NCBI RefSeq assembly: GCF_009877435.1
Contig: NZ_WXEX01000017.1
Span: 1-51,750, forward strand
Direction of reading: 5' to 3'
Source of the DNA: Heliomicrobium gestii
GTDB lineage: Bacteria; Bacillota; Desulfitobacteriia; Heliobacteriales; Heliobacteriaceae
Length of the DNA: 51,750 nucleotides
The position numbers were made by a program, and so were the translations under genes. Below the pieces are notes generated by a model. The model ran no database searches. It saw only the letters and a list, made by a program, of their open reading frames with translations, and was not told where the DNA came from. This document shows positions 7,969 to 16,706 of the stretch, piece after piece; within the stretch, counting starts at the first letter, position 1; the number at the start of each line of letters is the position of its first letter.

Positions 7969-9936
7969 TTACTGGGTTTTAAACTGCTGCACCATCTGGT
8001 TTAAATGTTCAGCCATTTTGCTGAGTGTTTGCGCCGATGCGATGATTTCCTCCATCGTGGCCACTTGCTCTTCGACAGCGGCGGCCATGTTTTGCGCCCC
8101 GGCAGAAGAGGCGTCGGCGAATGTCTTGATCGAGCGGAGATGCTGCGCCACTTCAGCGCCGCTGGCGGCCACTTGTTGAACCGAAGCGGAGACCTCTTGA
8201 ATGTCCGTCAGCACGCCTGCGATGGCGGTGGAGATCTGTTCGAATGAGCGGTTTGCCTCTACCACCACTTGGGTCCCCGTCTCGACCTCGGTCGATCCCT
8301 CGTTCATCGAAGCGACGGCCTGGTCGGTCTCCCGCTGGATCTGGGACACGAGCTGTTGAATTTCCGCAGCCGCATGGCCCGATTGTTCGGCCAGCTTGCG
8401 AACCTCTTGGGCGACAACAGCAAAGCCCTTCCCCTGTTCACCGGCACGGGCTGCCTCGATGGCTGCGTTGAGGGCCAACAGGTTGGTCTGTTCGGCGATT
8501 CCGGAGATCACCTCGACAAAACCGTTGATGGTCTGAGACCGCTCACCTAAGGCATTGACCACCGACGACGCCGCATGAACCGTTTTTTGAATGCTTTGCA
8601 TCTGCCGGTTCACCTGTTCTAACCGCGTTCGGCCAAAGGTGGCATGATCCGTTGTCTTATGAACGCTGTCGGCGGCTGTGGTTGCTTTTCTCTTAACATG
8701 GTCAAGGGAAAGGGACAATTGCTCCATCAAGTTCCGCGTAGCGTCCACGCTGGTTGCTGTTTCCTCGGCGCTTTGCGATACGCGCTGAATGTTCTCGGCC
8801 ATATCATTGGTTGCCGCGGTGGTCTGCTCGGAAGCGATCACCATTTGGCCGGAAGCGGTTGTCACGCCAGTGGCGTTTTCCTTCACCGCTCCGATCAGGT
8901 GGCGAAGATTGGCCACCATCGTCTCAAAGGAATGGGCGAGTTGACCGATCTCGTCGTTCGAATCGCCGCTGGATGTCGCTACGCTGAGATCTCCCGAGGC
9001 GACGGCGTTGGCGGCTTTTTGGAGGGAACGAATCGGCTTCGTGGCTTTGTTCGCAATGAAAAAGACGGCCACGCCGGCGAGCGTGAGGATGCCCACCATT
9101 AAAGCAAAGAGCAGCGTGATCAAGCGGGTGCTTTTTGCTTCCACTGTAGCAACCGATAACTCGGTGCAGATGATCCAACCGGTTCGAGCGTCTCGAATAA
9201 AATGGACATACACAGGTTGGCCTCGTTCATCGACAGTCTCTACGGTTCCGCTGGCGCCGGCGAGGGCCTGCGCGACATATGGGCGATCTTTCAAATCCAG
9301 TTGGTTGTCCCCGAGCGAGATGCGCGGATGGCCGAGGAGCTTGCCTTCGCTATCGACGACAAACACGGCAAGATCATTGGTGGTGCGCTGTGTGACAAAC
9401 TCTTGCATGCGACCGAGGTCGATCGTTCCTTGCATCACCCCTTTGACTGTTTTCCCATCGGCTTCATAGATGGGGGTGGCCAGCACGACAATGGGGTGAT
9501 TGTTCGACTTACTGATCAATACCTCAGAGATGACCTGCTGTTTCCCCTGCATGGCCTGCTGAAAGTGCTTGCGATCCGCCACATCGACCAGTTTCGAGTT
9601 GTCGCTTCTGAGGATCTGCTTACCCTTTTCATTATCGATGCTGATTGGATTTAGATCGGGATATAGCCTACTCGTTTCGGTCAATATTGGTTTAGCGTTT
9701 TCCAGATCGAAGGTTCGGACGGCATCCGTCTTCGCCAACAACTGAAGCAAGGCCATATTTTTGTCGATGAGCCCACTGATCTCCAACTGCACCTCTCTTG
9801 ACTTCCCGAAGCTGATCTCTTTTTCAGCGTCTTCGAGATTCGCCGCAAACATGGTTTTGGTGATGAAGGAGAACAGAAGCAAGGGGAGTCCGCAAAAAAG
9901 CAACATCAATAGGGCAAGCTTCTTTTTTAAATCCAT
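7969..9936 (-). CDS. Methyl-accepting chemotaxis protein with double-Cache sensor
   Basis: A 655-residue chemoreceptor. TM1 spans about residues 6-28; a long extracytoplasmic region shows the dCache pattern ([20 protein letters not shown] and [20 protein letters not shown]); TM2 is about 273-297, then HAMP ([20 protein letters not shown]) and a signalling hairpin with the intact tip [19 protein letters not shown]. dCache domains typically bind amino acids, organic acids or other small ligands directly; the ligand here is unknown. The ATG at 9936 has AGGGAGGAACCTGCCG in front. It is transcribed opposite to its neighbours and alone. No C-terminal CheR pentapeptide is seen. Confidence 0.93.
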   Translation of the reverse strand: MDLKKKLALLMLLFCGLPLLLFSFITKTMFAANLEDAEKEISFGKSREVQLEISGLIDKNMALLQLLAKTDAVRTFDLENAKPILTETSRLYPDLNPISIDNEKGKQILRSDNSKLVDVADRKHFQQAMQGKQQVISEVLISKSNNHPIVVLATPIYEADGKTVKGVMQGTIDLGRMQEFVTQRTTNDLAVFVVDSEGKLLGHPRISLGDNQLDLKDRPYVAQALAGASGTVETVDERGQPVYVHFIRDARTGWIICTELSVATVEAKSTRLITLLFALMVGILTLAGVAVFFIANKATKPIRSLQKAANAVASGDLSVATSSGDSNDEIGQLAHSFETMVANLRHLIGAVKENATGVTTASGQMVIASEQTTAATNDMAENIQRVSQSAEETATSVDATRNLMEQLSLSLDHVKRKATTAADSVHKTTDHATFGRTRLEQVNRQMQSIQKTVHAASSVVNALGERSQTINGFVEVISGIAEQTNLLALNAAIEAARAGEQGKGFAVVAQEVRKLAEQSGHAAAEIQQLVSQIQRETDQAVASMNEGSTEVETGTQVVVEANRSFEQISTAIAGVLTDIQEVSASVQQVAASGAEVAQHLRSIKTFADASSAGAQNMAAAVEEQVATMEEIIASAQTLSKMAEHLNQMVQQFKTQ

Positions 9937-10060
9937 CGGCAGGTTCCTCCCTTACTGTATCACCTGTAACGCCCTTATCATCTGCGAAAGGAAAACTGGA
10001 ACTTTGGGTAAAAAAACATATTCACAATCGTTTCAACGAATCAAACCCACCACCCTGAGG

Positions 10061-10097
10061 CGGTGAAGAGCAGGGAACTGCTTTTCACCGAATTTTT
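10061..10097 (+). terminator. Orphan terminator-like hairpin
   Basis: CGGTGAAGAGCAG (10061-10073) pairs with CTGCTTTTCACCG (10078-10090), one G-U pair, four-base loop, followed by AATTTTT. The T-run is on the plus strand, yet no plus-strand gene precedes it; the gene to the left is transcribed away. It may end an unannotated short transcript, or insulate the divergent region. Confidence 0.45.
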
Positions 10098-10213
10098 CTG
10101 ACGAATGTAGCTATTCATTTCTTCTGCTCTTGTCGATAAATTCCTGCACTTTAATAAAAAATTAAAGCAAAAAGATATCCTTATATAAACATCATATCAC
10201 AGCGGAAAGAGAC

Positions 10214-10242
10214 TTACTGCACTAGAAGAAGAATGCTATACT
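10214..10242 (+). promoter_or_regulatory. Candidate extended -10 promoter for the soluble chemoreceptor
   Basis: TTACTG, a 17-base spacer, and TATACT preceded by TGC (extended -10). It lies about 195 bp before the start of the soluble chemoreceptor gene. Confidence 0.45.
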
Positions 10243-10436
10243 GAAAACGCATTCAACGTTACTATATGCTTATCCTCAAAATAAGGGATTACAATTGTAG
10301 GAAAAACAACTTGGGTTGCCTCACTTACGTAATAAGCGAAAAAGGAAAAATAGCCTTGAATGGATAGGGTGTAAAAATTGTTTCAAATGGGATGTTCCCT
10401 CATTGGTGGATTAAATATTGAGACAGGAGGGTGCCT

Positions 10437-11297
10437 ATGAATTACGTCTCAACGGTTTTGGAAAACGGAAGCGAAACGGATGTCCTTCTGAGCGCGATTC
10501 ATTTAGGACCGGTGTTTCAGGCCGTATTGCCCTACGATTGTATGGTGGGGGTCACCGATCGGGAAAAATTCCTGGCCTACTTCCCCCCAAAAGATTCCAG
10601 CTACAAGCTGCCCATCTCGGCTGGATCCAAAATTGCAAAGGGGGATGCCATCTATGAGGCGATGGAAGCCGGCACGATAAAAACGGTAACCGTGCCGCCC
10701 GAAGTTTTTGGCGTCCCCTACCGAGCAACGGGGATCCCTGTCAAAGACAGCCGGGGTGTTGTCATCGGTGGCATCGGTGTCGGCGTCAGCCTAAAGGGGC
10801 TCGTCAATCTTAAAGATTCGGCGCAGCGGATCACGGCAACCAGTGAAGAACTGGCCGCCTCGACAGAGGAATTGGCGGCCACAGCGAGTCAATTGGCCCA
10901 AGAGTTTTCCCGCGTCCGAGAAAATGGGCTGAAAGTGCTTGAGCAGGTAAAAAAATCCGATGACATCCTCCGGTTTATCAACAGTGTCGCGACAAACTCG
11001 AATTTGCTCGGCCTGAACGCCTCCATTGAAGCGGCTCGCGCCGGAGAGAGTGGACGCGGGTTTGCCGTGGTGGCCGAAGAGATTCGGAAAATGGCCTTAA
11101 ACAGCGCCCAGTCGGTAAAGGAAATCAAGGAGATCCTCTCGGGGATCGCGGAGAAGGCGACGAAGATGCTGGCGCAATTGGATGAGACCGCTTCGCTCAG
11201 CGACCGGCAGGCGTCGACGACGGAGCAACTCAGCGGGGCGGCGCAGGAACTGGCGCAGATCGCGGAAAACATTGATAGAGCGTCCCAAAGCCTATAG
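10437..11297 (+). CDS. Short soluble methyl-accepting chemotaxis protein
   Basis: A 286-residue chemoreceptor with no membrane segment. Residues 1-115 form a small alpha/beta input domain that ends [16 protein letters not shown] and looks PAS-like; residues 125-286 are a shortened signalling hairpin with a tip [17 protein letters not shown]. The tip differs from the canonical [17 protein letters not shown] at several positions, and the adaptation region is very short. It resembles cytosolic receptors such as B. subtilis YfmS in layout, so it could sense an internal metabolite or energy state. Start ATG 10437 follows ACAGGAGGGTGCCT; the GTG at 10431 lies inside this ribosome binding site region and is rejected. 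Followed by its own terminator. Confidence 0.88.
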   Translation: MNYVSTVLENGSETDVLLSAIHLGPVFQAVLPYDCMVGVTDREKFLAYFPPKDSSYKLPISAGSKIAKGDAIYEAMEAGTIKTVTVPPEVFGVPYRATGIPVKDSRGVVIGGIGVGVSLKGLVNLKDSAQRITATSEELAASTEELAATASQLAQEFSRVRENGLKVLEQVKKSDDILRFINSVATNSNLLGLNASIEAARAGESGRGFAVVAEEIRKMALNSAQSVKEIKEILSGIAEKATKMLAQLDETASLSDRQASTTEQLSGAAQELAQIAENIDRASQSL

Positions 11298-11637
11298 GCG
11301 ACAAACGGTCAAGGCCACCGAGAGCGTTGCCGGGGTTGCTCGTCCGATAGGATGACGGTGGGGCGGCCCGAGACGGACGAAGGGCAACAGAACAGGATGG
11401 GGTCACGATAGAGGCAAAAGAGGGAACGCTCCCGATGAACGGGGAGTGTTCCCTCTTTTGTGTTCGTAACCGGAGGATTGAATACAACAACAAGTTGACT
11501 GTTGAACATACACCATATAAATTAGATGCAAGCAACCTTTTTTTGTATTTCAATAACGGCCACCGGAGCCATGGTATAAATATCATAAGATCCACAAGCG
11601 CAGCGGCTTTGCATGTAACAGAGATGGAGGACATTGA
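11298..11637. other. Intergenic stretch with terminator and weak promoter
   Basis: Contains the terminator at 11416-11459 and, further on, TTGACT with a short 15-base spacer before TATAAA (11495-11521), a weak candidate promoter for the kinase gene. Nothing else is evident. Confidence 0.4.
11416..11460 (+). terminator. Rho-independent terminator
   Basis: AAAAGAGGGAACGCTCCC pairs with GGGGAGTGTTCCCTCTTTT around a short loop, ending in T residues; 119 bp after the soluble chemoreceptor. The outer stem is nearly identical to that of the terminator at 7814. Confidence 0.85.
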
Positions 11638-13755
11638 TTGAATTACGGAAAGATAAGATCATTGCTGACGGAGGCATCGCCGGCGATACGTAAATCGACC
11701 ACCGTAACCCTGCTATTCGGCCTCTTTTTGATCTCGTCGAACTGGTTTGGGATGTATTACAAAATCCAGAGCGAACGGGAGGCGGAATTGGACAATGCAT
11801 CTCGGATTGTAGAAAACTACGCCTTCGGCTTTGGCAAACAGACGGACCATGTCCTAAAAGATGTGGATGATATTTTATGGGTTGCACAACGGGAAGTTGA
11901 GGAAAAGGGAAGACGAATCGATCTTTCACGAATCATCAGCGAGTCGGGGTACGACTTCTCCGATATGGTTCAGTTTGGAATCGTGGGAGAAGACGGAGAA
12001 ATCATCGCCGGGAGCCTGCCTTTTCGAGACGCAAAAGAGTTGACGTTCCATGACGCATTCGTCGTACACAAGGAGCCTGGCGGCGGGCTGTATATGGGCA
12101 GGACCGTACAGGCGGCAGGCACAGGAGAAAAGGTCATGGAGATGTCGCGGCGCATCAACAAGCGCGATGGTTCTTTTGGCGGCGTCGTCCTTGCGGCGGT
12201 TTCCCCGGGATTTTTTACTGAACCTTATCGGGATTTGGATTTGAACCCGGGGACATCCCTCGAGGTGATCGGGTTGGATGGGTTCGTGCGGGCGCGGCAG
12301 GTCGGGTCGACGGTAGAGGCAGGAGAGGATATCGGCGCGAGCGTCCTTTACCAAAGCATTCGTACCGAAAAAGAAGGAAAATGCATTGCCAATGATGCCC
12401 TTGATGGGGGAACACGGATCTATAGTTTTCGCGTGCTTCCGGGGTTTCCCTTGGCCGTATCGGTGGGGATGGAAGAAGCGGACGTGTTTTACCAGCTCAA
12501 TCAGCGCATCACCGGGTACATAAGGGTCGCAGCAACCAATACAGCGGTGATTATCCTGTTCCTTTCGATGCTGCTCAGGGTGACGGCCCGGCAAAAGCAG
12601 ACGGAGGAGGAACTGCAACGAGCCAGTGACCGGTTGGAGGAAGAGGTGCAACAAAGAACACGGGAGTTATTCCTTGCCAATCAGGATCTCAAGGTCATCA
12701 ATGCGGAGCATTTCGCCATAAACCGGGAACTGCAGCAACGAAATGCGGAACTGCTGCGTGAAATCGCAGAACGAAAACGGATTGAGAAGGAACTCCAGCG
12801 GTATCAATCGGCCATCATGCAGAAAAACGACGAATTGACAGCGGCCATCGATACCCTCAAACAAGCGCAACAGCAACTCATCCAACAAGAGAAAATGGCC
12901 AGTATCGGGCAATTGGCGGCGGGGGTGGCCCATGAGATCAACAATCCCCTGGGTTTTGTCAAAGGCAACGTGGAGATGCTGGAAGAGTATTGCCATCTCA
13001 TGCAGATCCTCTTAAAGGAATACCAGGAACTGGGCGCGATGGCCTTGACGGGTCGAGCCCAGCCGGCGATGCAGGAACGATTGAATGCGATTGCCCAGAT
13101 GGAAGCGGCGCATGATCTGACCTTTGTGTTGAAAGACCTTCCGGAACTCTTTCGGGATACGATGGAAGGCATCGAACGGATGAGTAAAATCGTCAAAGAA
13201 ATGCGGGTTTTTTCTCATTTGCGAAAACTGCAGATCCATGAGCCCTATGATATGAACCAAGGCCTGAGAAGCGCTTTGATCGTTGCTCAAAACGAAATCA
13301 AACACTGCGCGACCGTCGAATGCAGGCTGGGCGATATCCCCGTGATTGAAGCCGACGGCGGCGAGATCAACCAGGTGTTGCTCAACCTTATCGTCAATGC
13401 CGCGCAGGCGATCAAAGGGAGGCATCAAAGCGAGTTGGGGTTGATTCAGGCAACCACCTGGCATGATGAGCGGTATGTCTACTGTTCGATCGAGGATAGC
13501 GGGATTGGGATGGATGAAGAGCAGTTAAAAAATATATTCGTTCCCTTTTTTACCACGAAGCCGGTAGGTCAGGGTACCGGCTTGGGCCTCAGCATCTCCT
13601 ACGATATTGTTGTTCAGCGGCATAACGGGGGGATTACGGTCGAGAGCGACGCTGGAAAGGGTTCAAAGTTTATCGTCGCATTGCCCCGGAAACAGGAGAG
13701 GACAGGCGTTGCGGAGGGTGGAGAACATGAGGAAGGCAACCATCCTGATTGTTGA
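11638..13755 (+). CDS. Membrane sensor histidine kinase with Cache-type input
   Basis: A 705-residue kinase. TM1 is about residues 20-40; an extracytoplasmic Cache-like sensor follows to about 290; TM2 is about 292-316; a long coiled coil (about 320-425) leads to the dimerisation domain with phosphoacceptor His432 in GVAHEINNPLG. The ATPase domain has an N box (NLIVNAAQAI), G1 (EDSGIGM), F box (FVPFFTTKP) and G2 (GQGTGLGLSI). The TTG at 11638 is the likely start: ATGGAGGAC lies seven to twelve bases upstream and no ATG fits. Its last 29 bases overlap the receiver gene, so the two are co-translated. The HEINNPLG box is of the class common in kinases that act with stand-alone receivers. Confidence 0.92.
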   Translation: MNYGKIRSLLTEASPAIRKSTTVTLLFGLFLISSNWFGMYYKIQSEREAELDNASRIVENYAFGFGKQTDHVLKDVDDILWVAQREVEEKGRRIDLSRIISESGYDFSDMVQFGIVGEDGEIIAGSLPFRDAKELTFHDAFVVHKEPGGGLYMGRTVQAAGTGEKVMEMSRRINKRDGSFGGVVLAAVSPGFFTEPYRDLDLNPGTSLEVIGLDGFVRARQVGSTVEAGEDIGASVLYQSIRTEKEGKCIANDALDGGTRIYSFRVLPGFPLAVSVGMEEADVFYQLNQRITGYIRVAATNTAVIILFLSMLLRVTARQKQTEEELQRASDRLEEEVQQRTRELFLANQDLKVINAEHFAINRELQQRNAELLREIAERKRIEKELQRYQSAIMQKNDELTAAIDTLKQAQQQLIQQEKMASIGQLAAGVAHEINNPLGFVKGNVEMLEEYCHLMQILLKEYQELGAMALTGRAQPAMQERLNAIAQMEAAHDLTFVLKDLPELFRDTMEGIERMSKIVKEMRVFSHLRKLQIHEPYDMNQGLRSALIVAQNEIKHCATVECRLGDIPVIEADGGEINQVLLNLIVNAAQAIKGRHQSELGLIQATTWHDERYVYCSIEDSGIGMDEEQLKNIFVPFFTTKPVGQGTGLGLSISYDIVVQRHNGGITVESDAGKGSKFIVALPRKQERTGVAEGGEHEEGNHPDC

Positions 13756-14128
13756 TGACGAGAGAGCCATTCTGAGCGCCCTTCAGCGGGCGCTCCGGGG
13801 AAGGGAGTTCACGGTGGTTACGGCAGAAGACGGGCAGGCCGCTCTTGAGATCTTTGCGCGGGAGCCCGTCGATCTCATCGTATCGGACATGCGGATGCCA
13901 AAAGGGAACGGATGTGAACTATTGCGCATCGTGAAAAAACAGTATCCCGCCACCCTTCGCGTGATCATGAGCGGCTATTTTGAAGATGAAGAGGTTGTGA
14001 AGGCCTTACATGACGGAACGTGTGAAGCCTTCCTGCAGAAACCGTGGGAGCGAACGTCGCTGCTGAACAGCCTGCGTCAACTGGTAGGCAAATCGAGAAA
14101 TGCCCTTACTGGGTGTAGGGATACTTGA
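13727..14128 (+). CDS. Single-domain response regulator (receiver only)
   Basis: A 133-residue CheY-like receiver: acidic pocket DDE at residues 9-11, phosphoacceptor Asp54 (SDMRMPKGNG), conserved Ser/Thr position in IMSGYF and Lys in LQKPW. It has no output domain. The ATG at 13727 follows GGAGGGTGGAGAAC and lies within the 3' end of the kinase gene, so it is the kinase's probable phosphorylation partner. The FLQKPW ending is typical of receivers linked to HD-GYP or RpfG-type systems; an output could be supplied in trans. Its 3' end overlaps the convergent REC-LuxR gene by 23 bp. Confidence 0.9.
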   Translation: MRKATILIVDDERAILSALQRALRGREFTVVTAEDGQAALEIFAREPVDLIVSDMRMPKGNGCELLRIVKKQYPATLRVIMSGYFEDEEVVKALHDGTCEAFLQKPWERTSLLNSLRQLVGKSRNALTGCRDT

Positions 14129-14780
14129 TCAAGCCCTGTTCGACGGCAACGGCGACCAGTTTGGCCCGTTTATTTACGTCGAATTTACTAAACAGATTGG
14201 TAACATGGCACTTCACGGTTCCAATCGCGATATGCAGGGTATGGGATATTTCTTCATTCGAGTAGCCTTTCGCCAACAGGGTGAGGACTTCCCTCTCTTT
14301 TCGCGTTAACCGGACACAGTCCCGGTGGGGGACACTTGATTTTCGGCTGCCGCCTCCGGGGGCAGCTTTTTCTTGCGTGCGGTTGTGGGCGTGCTGCATA
14401 TAGGTGCGGACGGCCTCTTCGACGACCGTGCGGATTGTCGATATGGACGTGGGCTTCATCAAGAAGCCGGTGATTTTACCCCGGTTGACGGCGTCGATGG
14501 CCATTTCGATTTCGGCATGCCCGGTAACCAGTATCCGCTGGATCGCATCGTTGTGGGCGTAAATTTGGGAAAAAAGGTCAATGCCGTTGAGGATGGGCAT
14601 CAGATAATCGGAGATGACCACACAAAAGGGGCCCTCTTCGATCAGCCGTAAGGCCTGGAGGGGATCGCTGGTTGTGGTGATCTCATATTGCGCCTGCAAG
14701 ATGCGGCGCATCAGGGTCAAACTGAGTTCTTCATCATCGACGATAAGGATATGTGGACGATTTGGATCGCCGCTCATCAT
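14106..14780 (-). CDS. Response regulator with LuxR-type DNA-binding domain
   Basis: A 224-residue transcription regulator. Receiver at residues 10-125 with acidic residues DDE and phosphoacceptor Asp58 (VISDYLMP), Lys in LMKPT; a linker of about 30 residues rich in G, S and K; then a LuxR/NarL helix-turn-helix (about 158-218: LTRKEREVLTLLAKGYSNEEI and TVKCHVTNLFSKF). It converges on, and overlaps, the receiver-only gene. The nearest kinase is the Cache kinase at 11638, which could phosphorylate both receivers. Target genes are unknown. Start is one of two adjacent ATG codons; GGGTGATG just upstream is a modest ribosome binding site. Confidence 0.92.
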   Translation of the reverse strand: MMSGDPNRPHILIVDDEELSLTLMRRILQAQYEITTTSDPLQALRLIEEGPFCVVISDYLMPILNGIDLFSQIYAHNDAIQRILVTGHAEIEMAIDAVNRGKITGFLMKPTSISTIRTVVEEAVRTYMQHAHNRTQEKAAPGGGSRKSSVPHRDCVRLTRKEREVLTLLAKGYSNEEISHTLHIAIGTVKCHVTNLFSKFDVNKRAKLVAVAVEQGLIKYPYTQ

Positions 14781-15137
14781 ACATCACCCGGTGAATAGGA
14801 TTTGAATCCGGAACATATTGTAAATTCAATTTCTGCGCAAGAAGCCGTTTTCCTCTGTTGTTTGCATTGTAATTGTATATTTATTATTGAAGCATTATTT
14901 TGAAATAAATGGAAATGACTTAGTCTTGTATGGGGTTTGTATATCTTTCGGCAGATGTTCTTCCTGGATAAATGTACTATTCTAAGATTGAGTAATAGTA
15001 CATTTTGGAGAATTTGCAATAATTAAACCAATAATTGATATGAATTTTGTCAAAGGTGTCGCCATCAGTAGGTGAGCCTGGATGGGCGATCCCGCACGGA
15101 ATGTATGCGGACAGCGGTTTCACAAGGAGGCGAAGGC
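14781..15137. other. AT-rich divergent promoter region
   Basis: Lies between the REC-LuxR gene and the GGDEF/HD-GYP gene. It contains an 11-bp-arm inverted repeat (14971-15004) and a nearby repeated CAATAATT (about 15018-15037). It likely carries promoters for both genes, though no clear -35/-10 pair was fixed. Confidence 0.45.
14971..15004. promoter_or_regulatory. Inverted repeat, candidate operator
   Basis: AATGTACTATT (14971-14981) and AATAGTACATT (14994-15004) are perfect reverse complements separated by 12 bases. No T-tract follows, so a protein-binding site is more likely than a terminator. The neighbouring LuxR-type regulator is a candidate binder; this is inference. Confidence 0.4.
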
Positions 15138-16703
15138 ATGGGGGAGATGCGAAGGGAGGTTCTTTTGCAACATCCTTTTTCTGAACAAGAGAGTTTTCTT
15201 TATGCGCCCGATGGCGAAGCCCCACTCATTCATGAAAGTGTCCGTAAGTCAGTGAGGGAGAAACAGGCCGTCATCGATGTGATCCCCGACACCCTCGTGC
15301 TGTTCGATCGGGACGGCGTTATTTTGGAATCTAAAACTGCGACGGACTTCGAAACGACGATCCCGTTAGAGACCAAGGCCTGCGGAATGAATATCGGCGA
15401 GTTGCGCTTGCCGCCGGAGATTGTGCAAAATTACCTGCATTGCATCAACCGGGCGCTCGTCACCGGCGAACGCCAGTTTTATCCCTATAACATCGCCTTC
15501 CGTGGAAAACGGCGCCATCGGGAGGCGCGATTCACAAAAGTCAGTTCCACTTCTGTGTTGATGCTCCTGCGTGATGTGACAGAAATCTGCCTGTCCCATG
15601 AGCAGGTGCAGTTTTTACGTCGTCATGATCTGATGACCGGCGTGTATAACCGGATGTATTTCCAGGAGATGATCGCTGGCCCTGCGCCCCATACCTCAGG
15701 CGCGCAAGGGATATTCATGTGTGACCTCGATGGACTGAAACTGATCAATGACACCTTGGGACATGCGGTCGGTGATGAGACCTTACTGGTTGTGGCAACA
15801 GCGCTGCGAAAGACCTTTGCCGGAGAAAACGATGTGGTCGCTCGAATTGGTGGTGATGAATTTGCCGTCCTCTGCGATCTTTCTGAAAGAGCATCCCTTG
15901 AATCAGCCATCAGCGCCTTTCTCGGCAGGATTGAGGAGTATTGCCGCGACCATCCACAACTGCCGGTCAATGTCTCCGTCGGTTGGGCGATCCAGAATGA
16001 CAGCAGCAAACACCTCTCCGATGTATGCAAAGAAGCCGAACATGCCATGAATCGCCAGAAAATGCACCAACGGCAAAGCCTGCGAAGCGCCATCGTGAAA
16101 ACGATGATGAAAGCGTTGGAAGCGCGTGATCAAATCACGGAGGAACACACGCAACGATTGCAGGAGCTGGTGGAGAAAATCGGGAGGCGACTCGGGCTGT
16201 CCTGGACCCAACTGGCAGACCTACGATTATTCGCTCGGTTTCATGATATCGGCAAGGTAGGCATACCGGATCACATCCTAAATAAGCCGACCGCATTGAC
16301 GGACGAAGAATATGCCCTCATGAAGCGACATAGTCTCATTGGCTATCGCATCGCCTGCGAATCGCCCGATTTGGCCCCCATTTCCTATTTAATTCTGACG
16401 CATCATGAATGGTGGGACGGAAGGGGATATCCCCTCGGGATCCAAGGGGAAGCGATACCGCTCGAGTGCCGGATATTGGCGATTGTGGATGCCTTTGACG
16501 TGATGACCAATGACCGGCCGTACCGCAAGGCCATGTCCCCCGATGCGGCGATGAGTTCCATACGGCGGTGCAGCGGCATCCAGTTCGATCCGAATCTCGT
16601 CGAGAGCGCCATGGAAGTGATTTTGGAAGAGGCGCTTGAGGCGTTATGTAACGACACGCGATTTGCTGATTGGAAAGCTGGTATGAATAAGGGAGGAACG
16701 TAG
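15138..16703 (+). CDS. PAS-GGDEF-HD-GYP cyclic-di-GMP turnover protein
   Basis: A 521-residue cytoplasmic protein. A PAS-like input (about 45-150) precedes a diguanylate cyclase domain with intact GGDEF at residues 238-242, then an HD-GYP phosphodiesterase domain with HD at 369-370 and GYP at 430-432 (HHEWWDGRGYP). Both catalytic signatures are intact, so it may both make and degrade cyclic-di-GMP. The cyclase lacks the RxxD inhibitory site: the Asp six residues before GGDEF is present but the Arg is Gly. Start ATG 15138 is set by AAGGAGG at 15124-15130. The stop is 3 bp before the next chemoreceptor, so they are co-expressed, linking second messenger and chemotaxis. Confidence 0.93.
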   Translation: MGEMRREVLLQHPFSEQESFLYAPDGEAPLIHESVRKSVREKQAVIDVIPDTLVLFDRDGVILESKTATDFETTIPLETKACGMNIGELRLPPEIVQNYLHCINRALVTGERQFYPYNIAFRGKRRHREARFTKVSSTSVLMLLRDVTEICLSHEQVQFLRRHDLMTGVYNRMYFQEMIAGPAPHTSGAQGIFMCDLDGLKLINDTLGHAVGDETLLVVATALRKTFAGENDVVARIGGDEFAVLCDLSERASLESAISAFLGRIEEYCRDHPQLPVNVSVGWAIQNDSSKHLSDVCKEAEHAMNRQKMHQRQSLRSAIVKTMMKALEARDQITEEHTQRLQELVEKIGRRLGLSWTQLADLRLFARFHDIGKVGIPDHILNKPTALTDEEYALMKRHSLIGYRIACESPDLAPISYLILTHHEWWDGRGYPLGIQGEAIPLECRILAIVDAFDVMTNDRPYRKAMSPDAAMSSIRRCSGIQFDPNLVESAMEVILEEALEALCNDTRFADWKAGMNKGGT

Positions 16704-16706
16704 CCT

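Larger units (their letters stand above)
9937..10436. other. Divergent intergenic region between two chemoreceptor genes
   Basis: This 500-bp AT-rich stretch holds a terminator-like hairpin (10061-10097), an extended -10 promoter candidate (10214-10242), and a TACAATTGTA palindrome at 10290-10299. No ORF in it is convincing. Confidence 0.5.
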
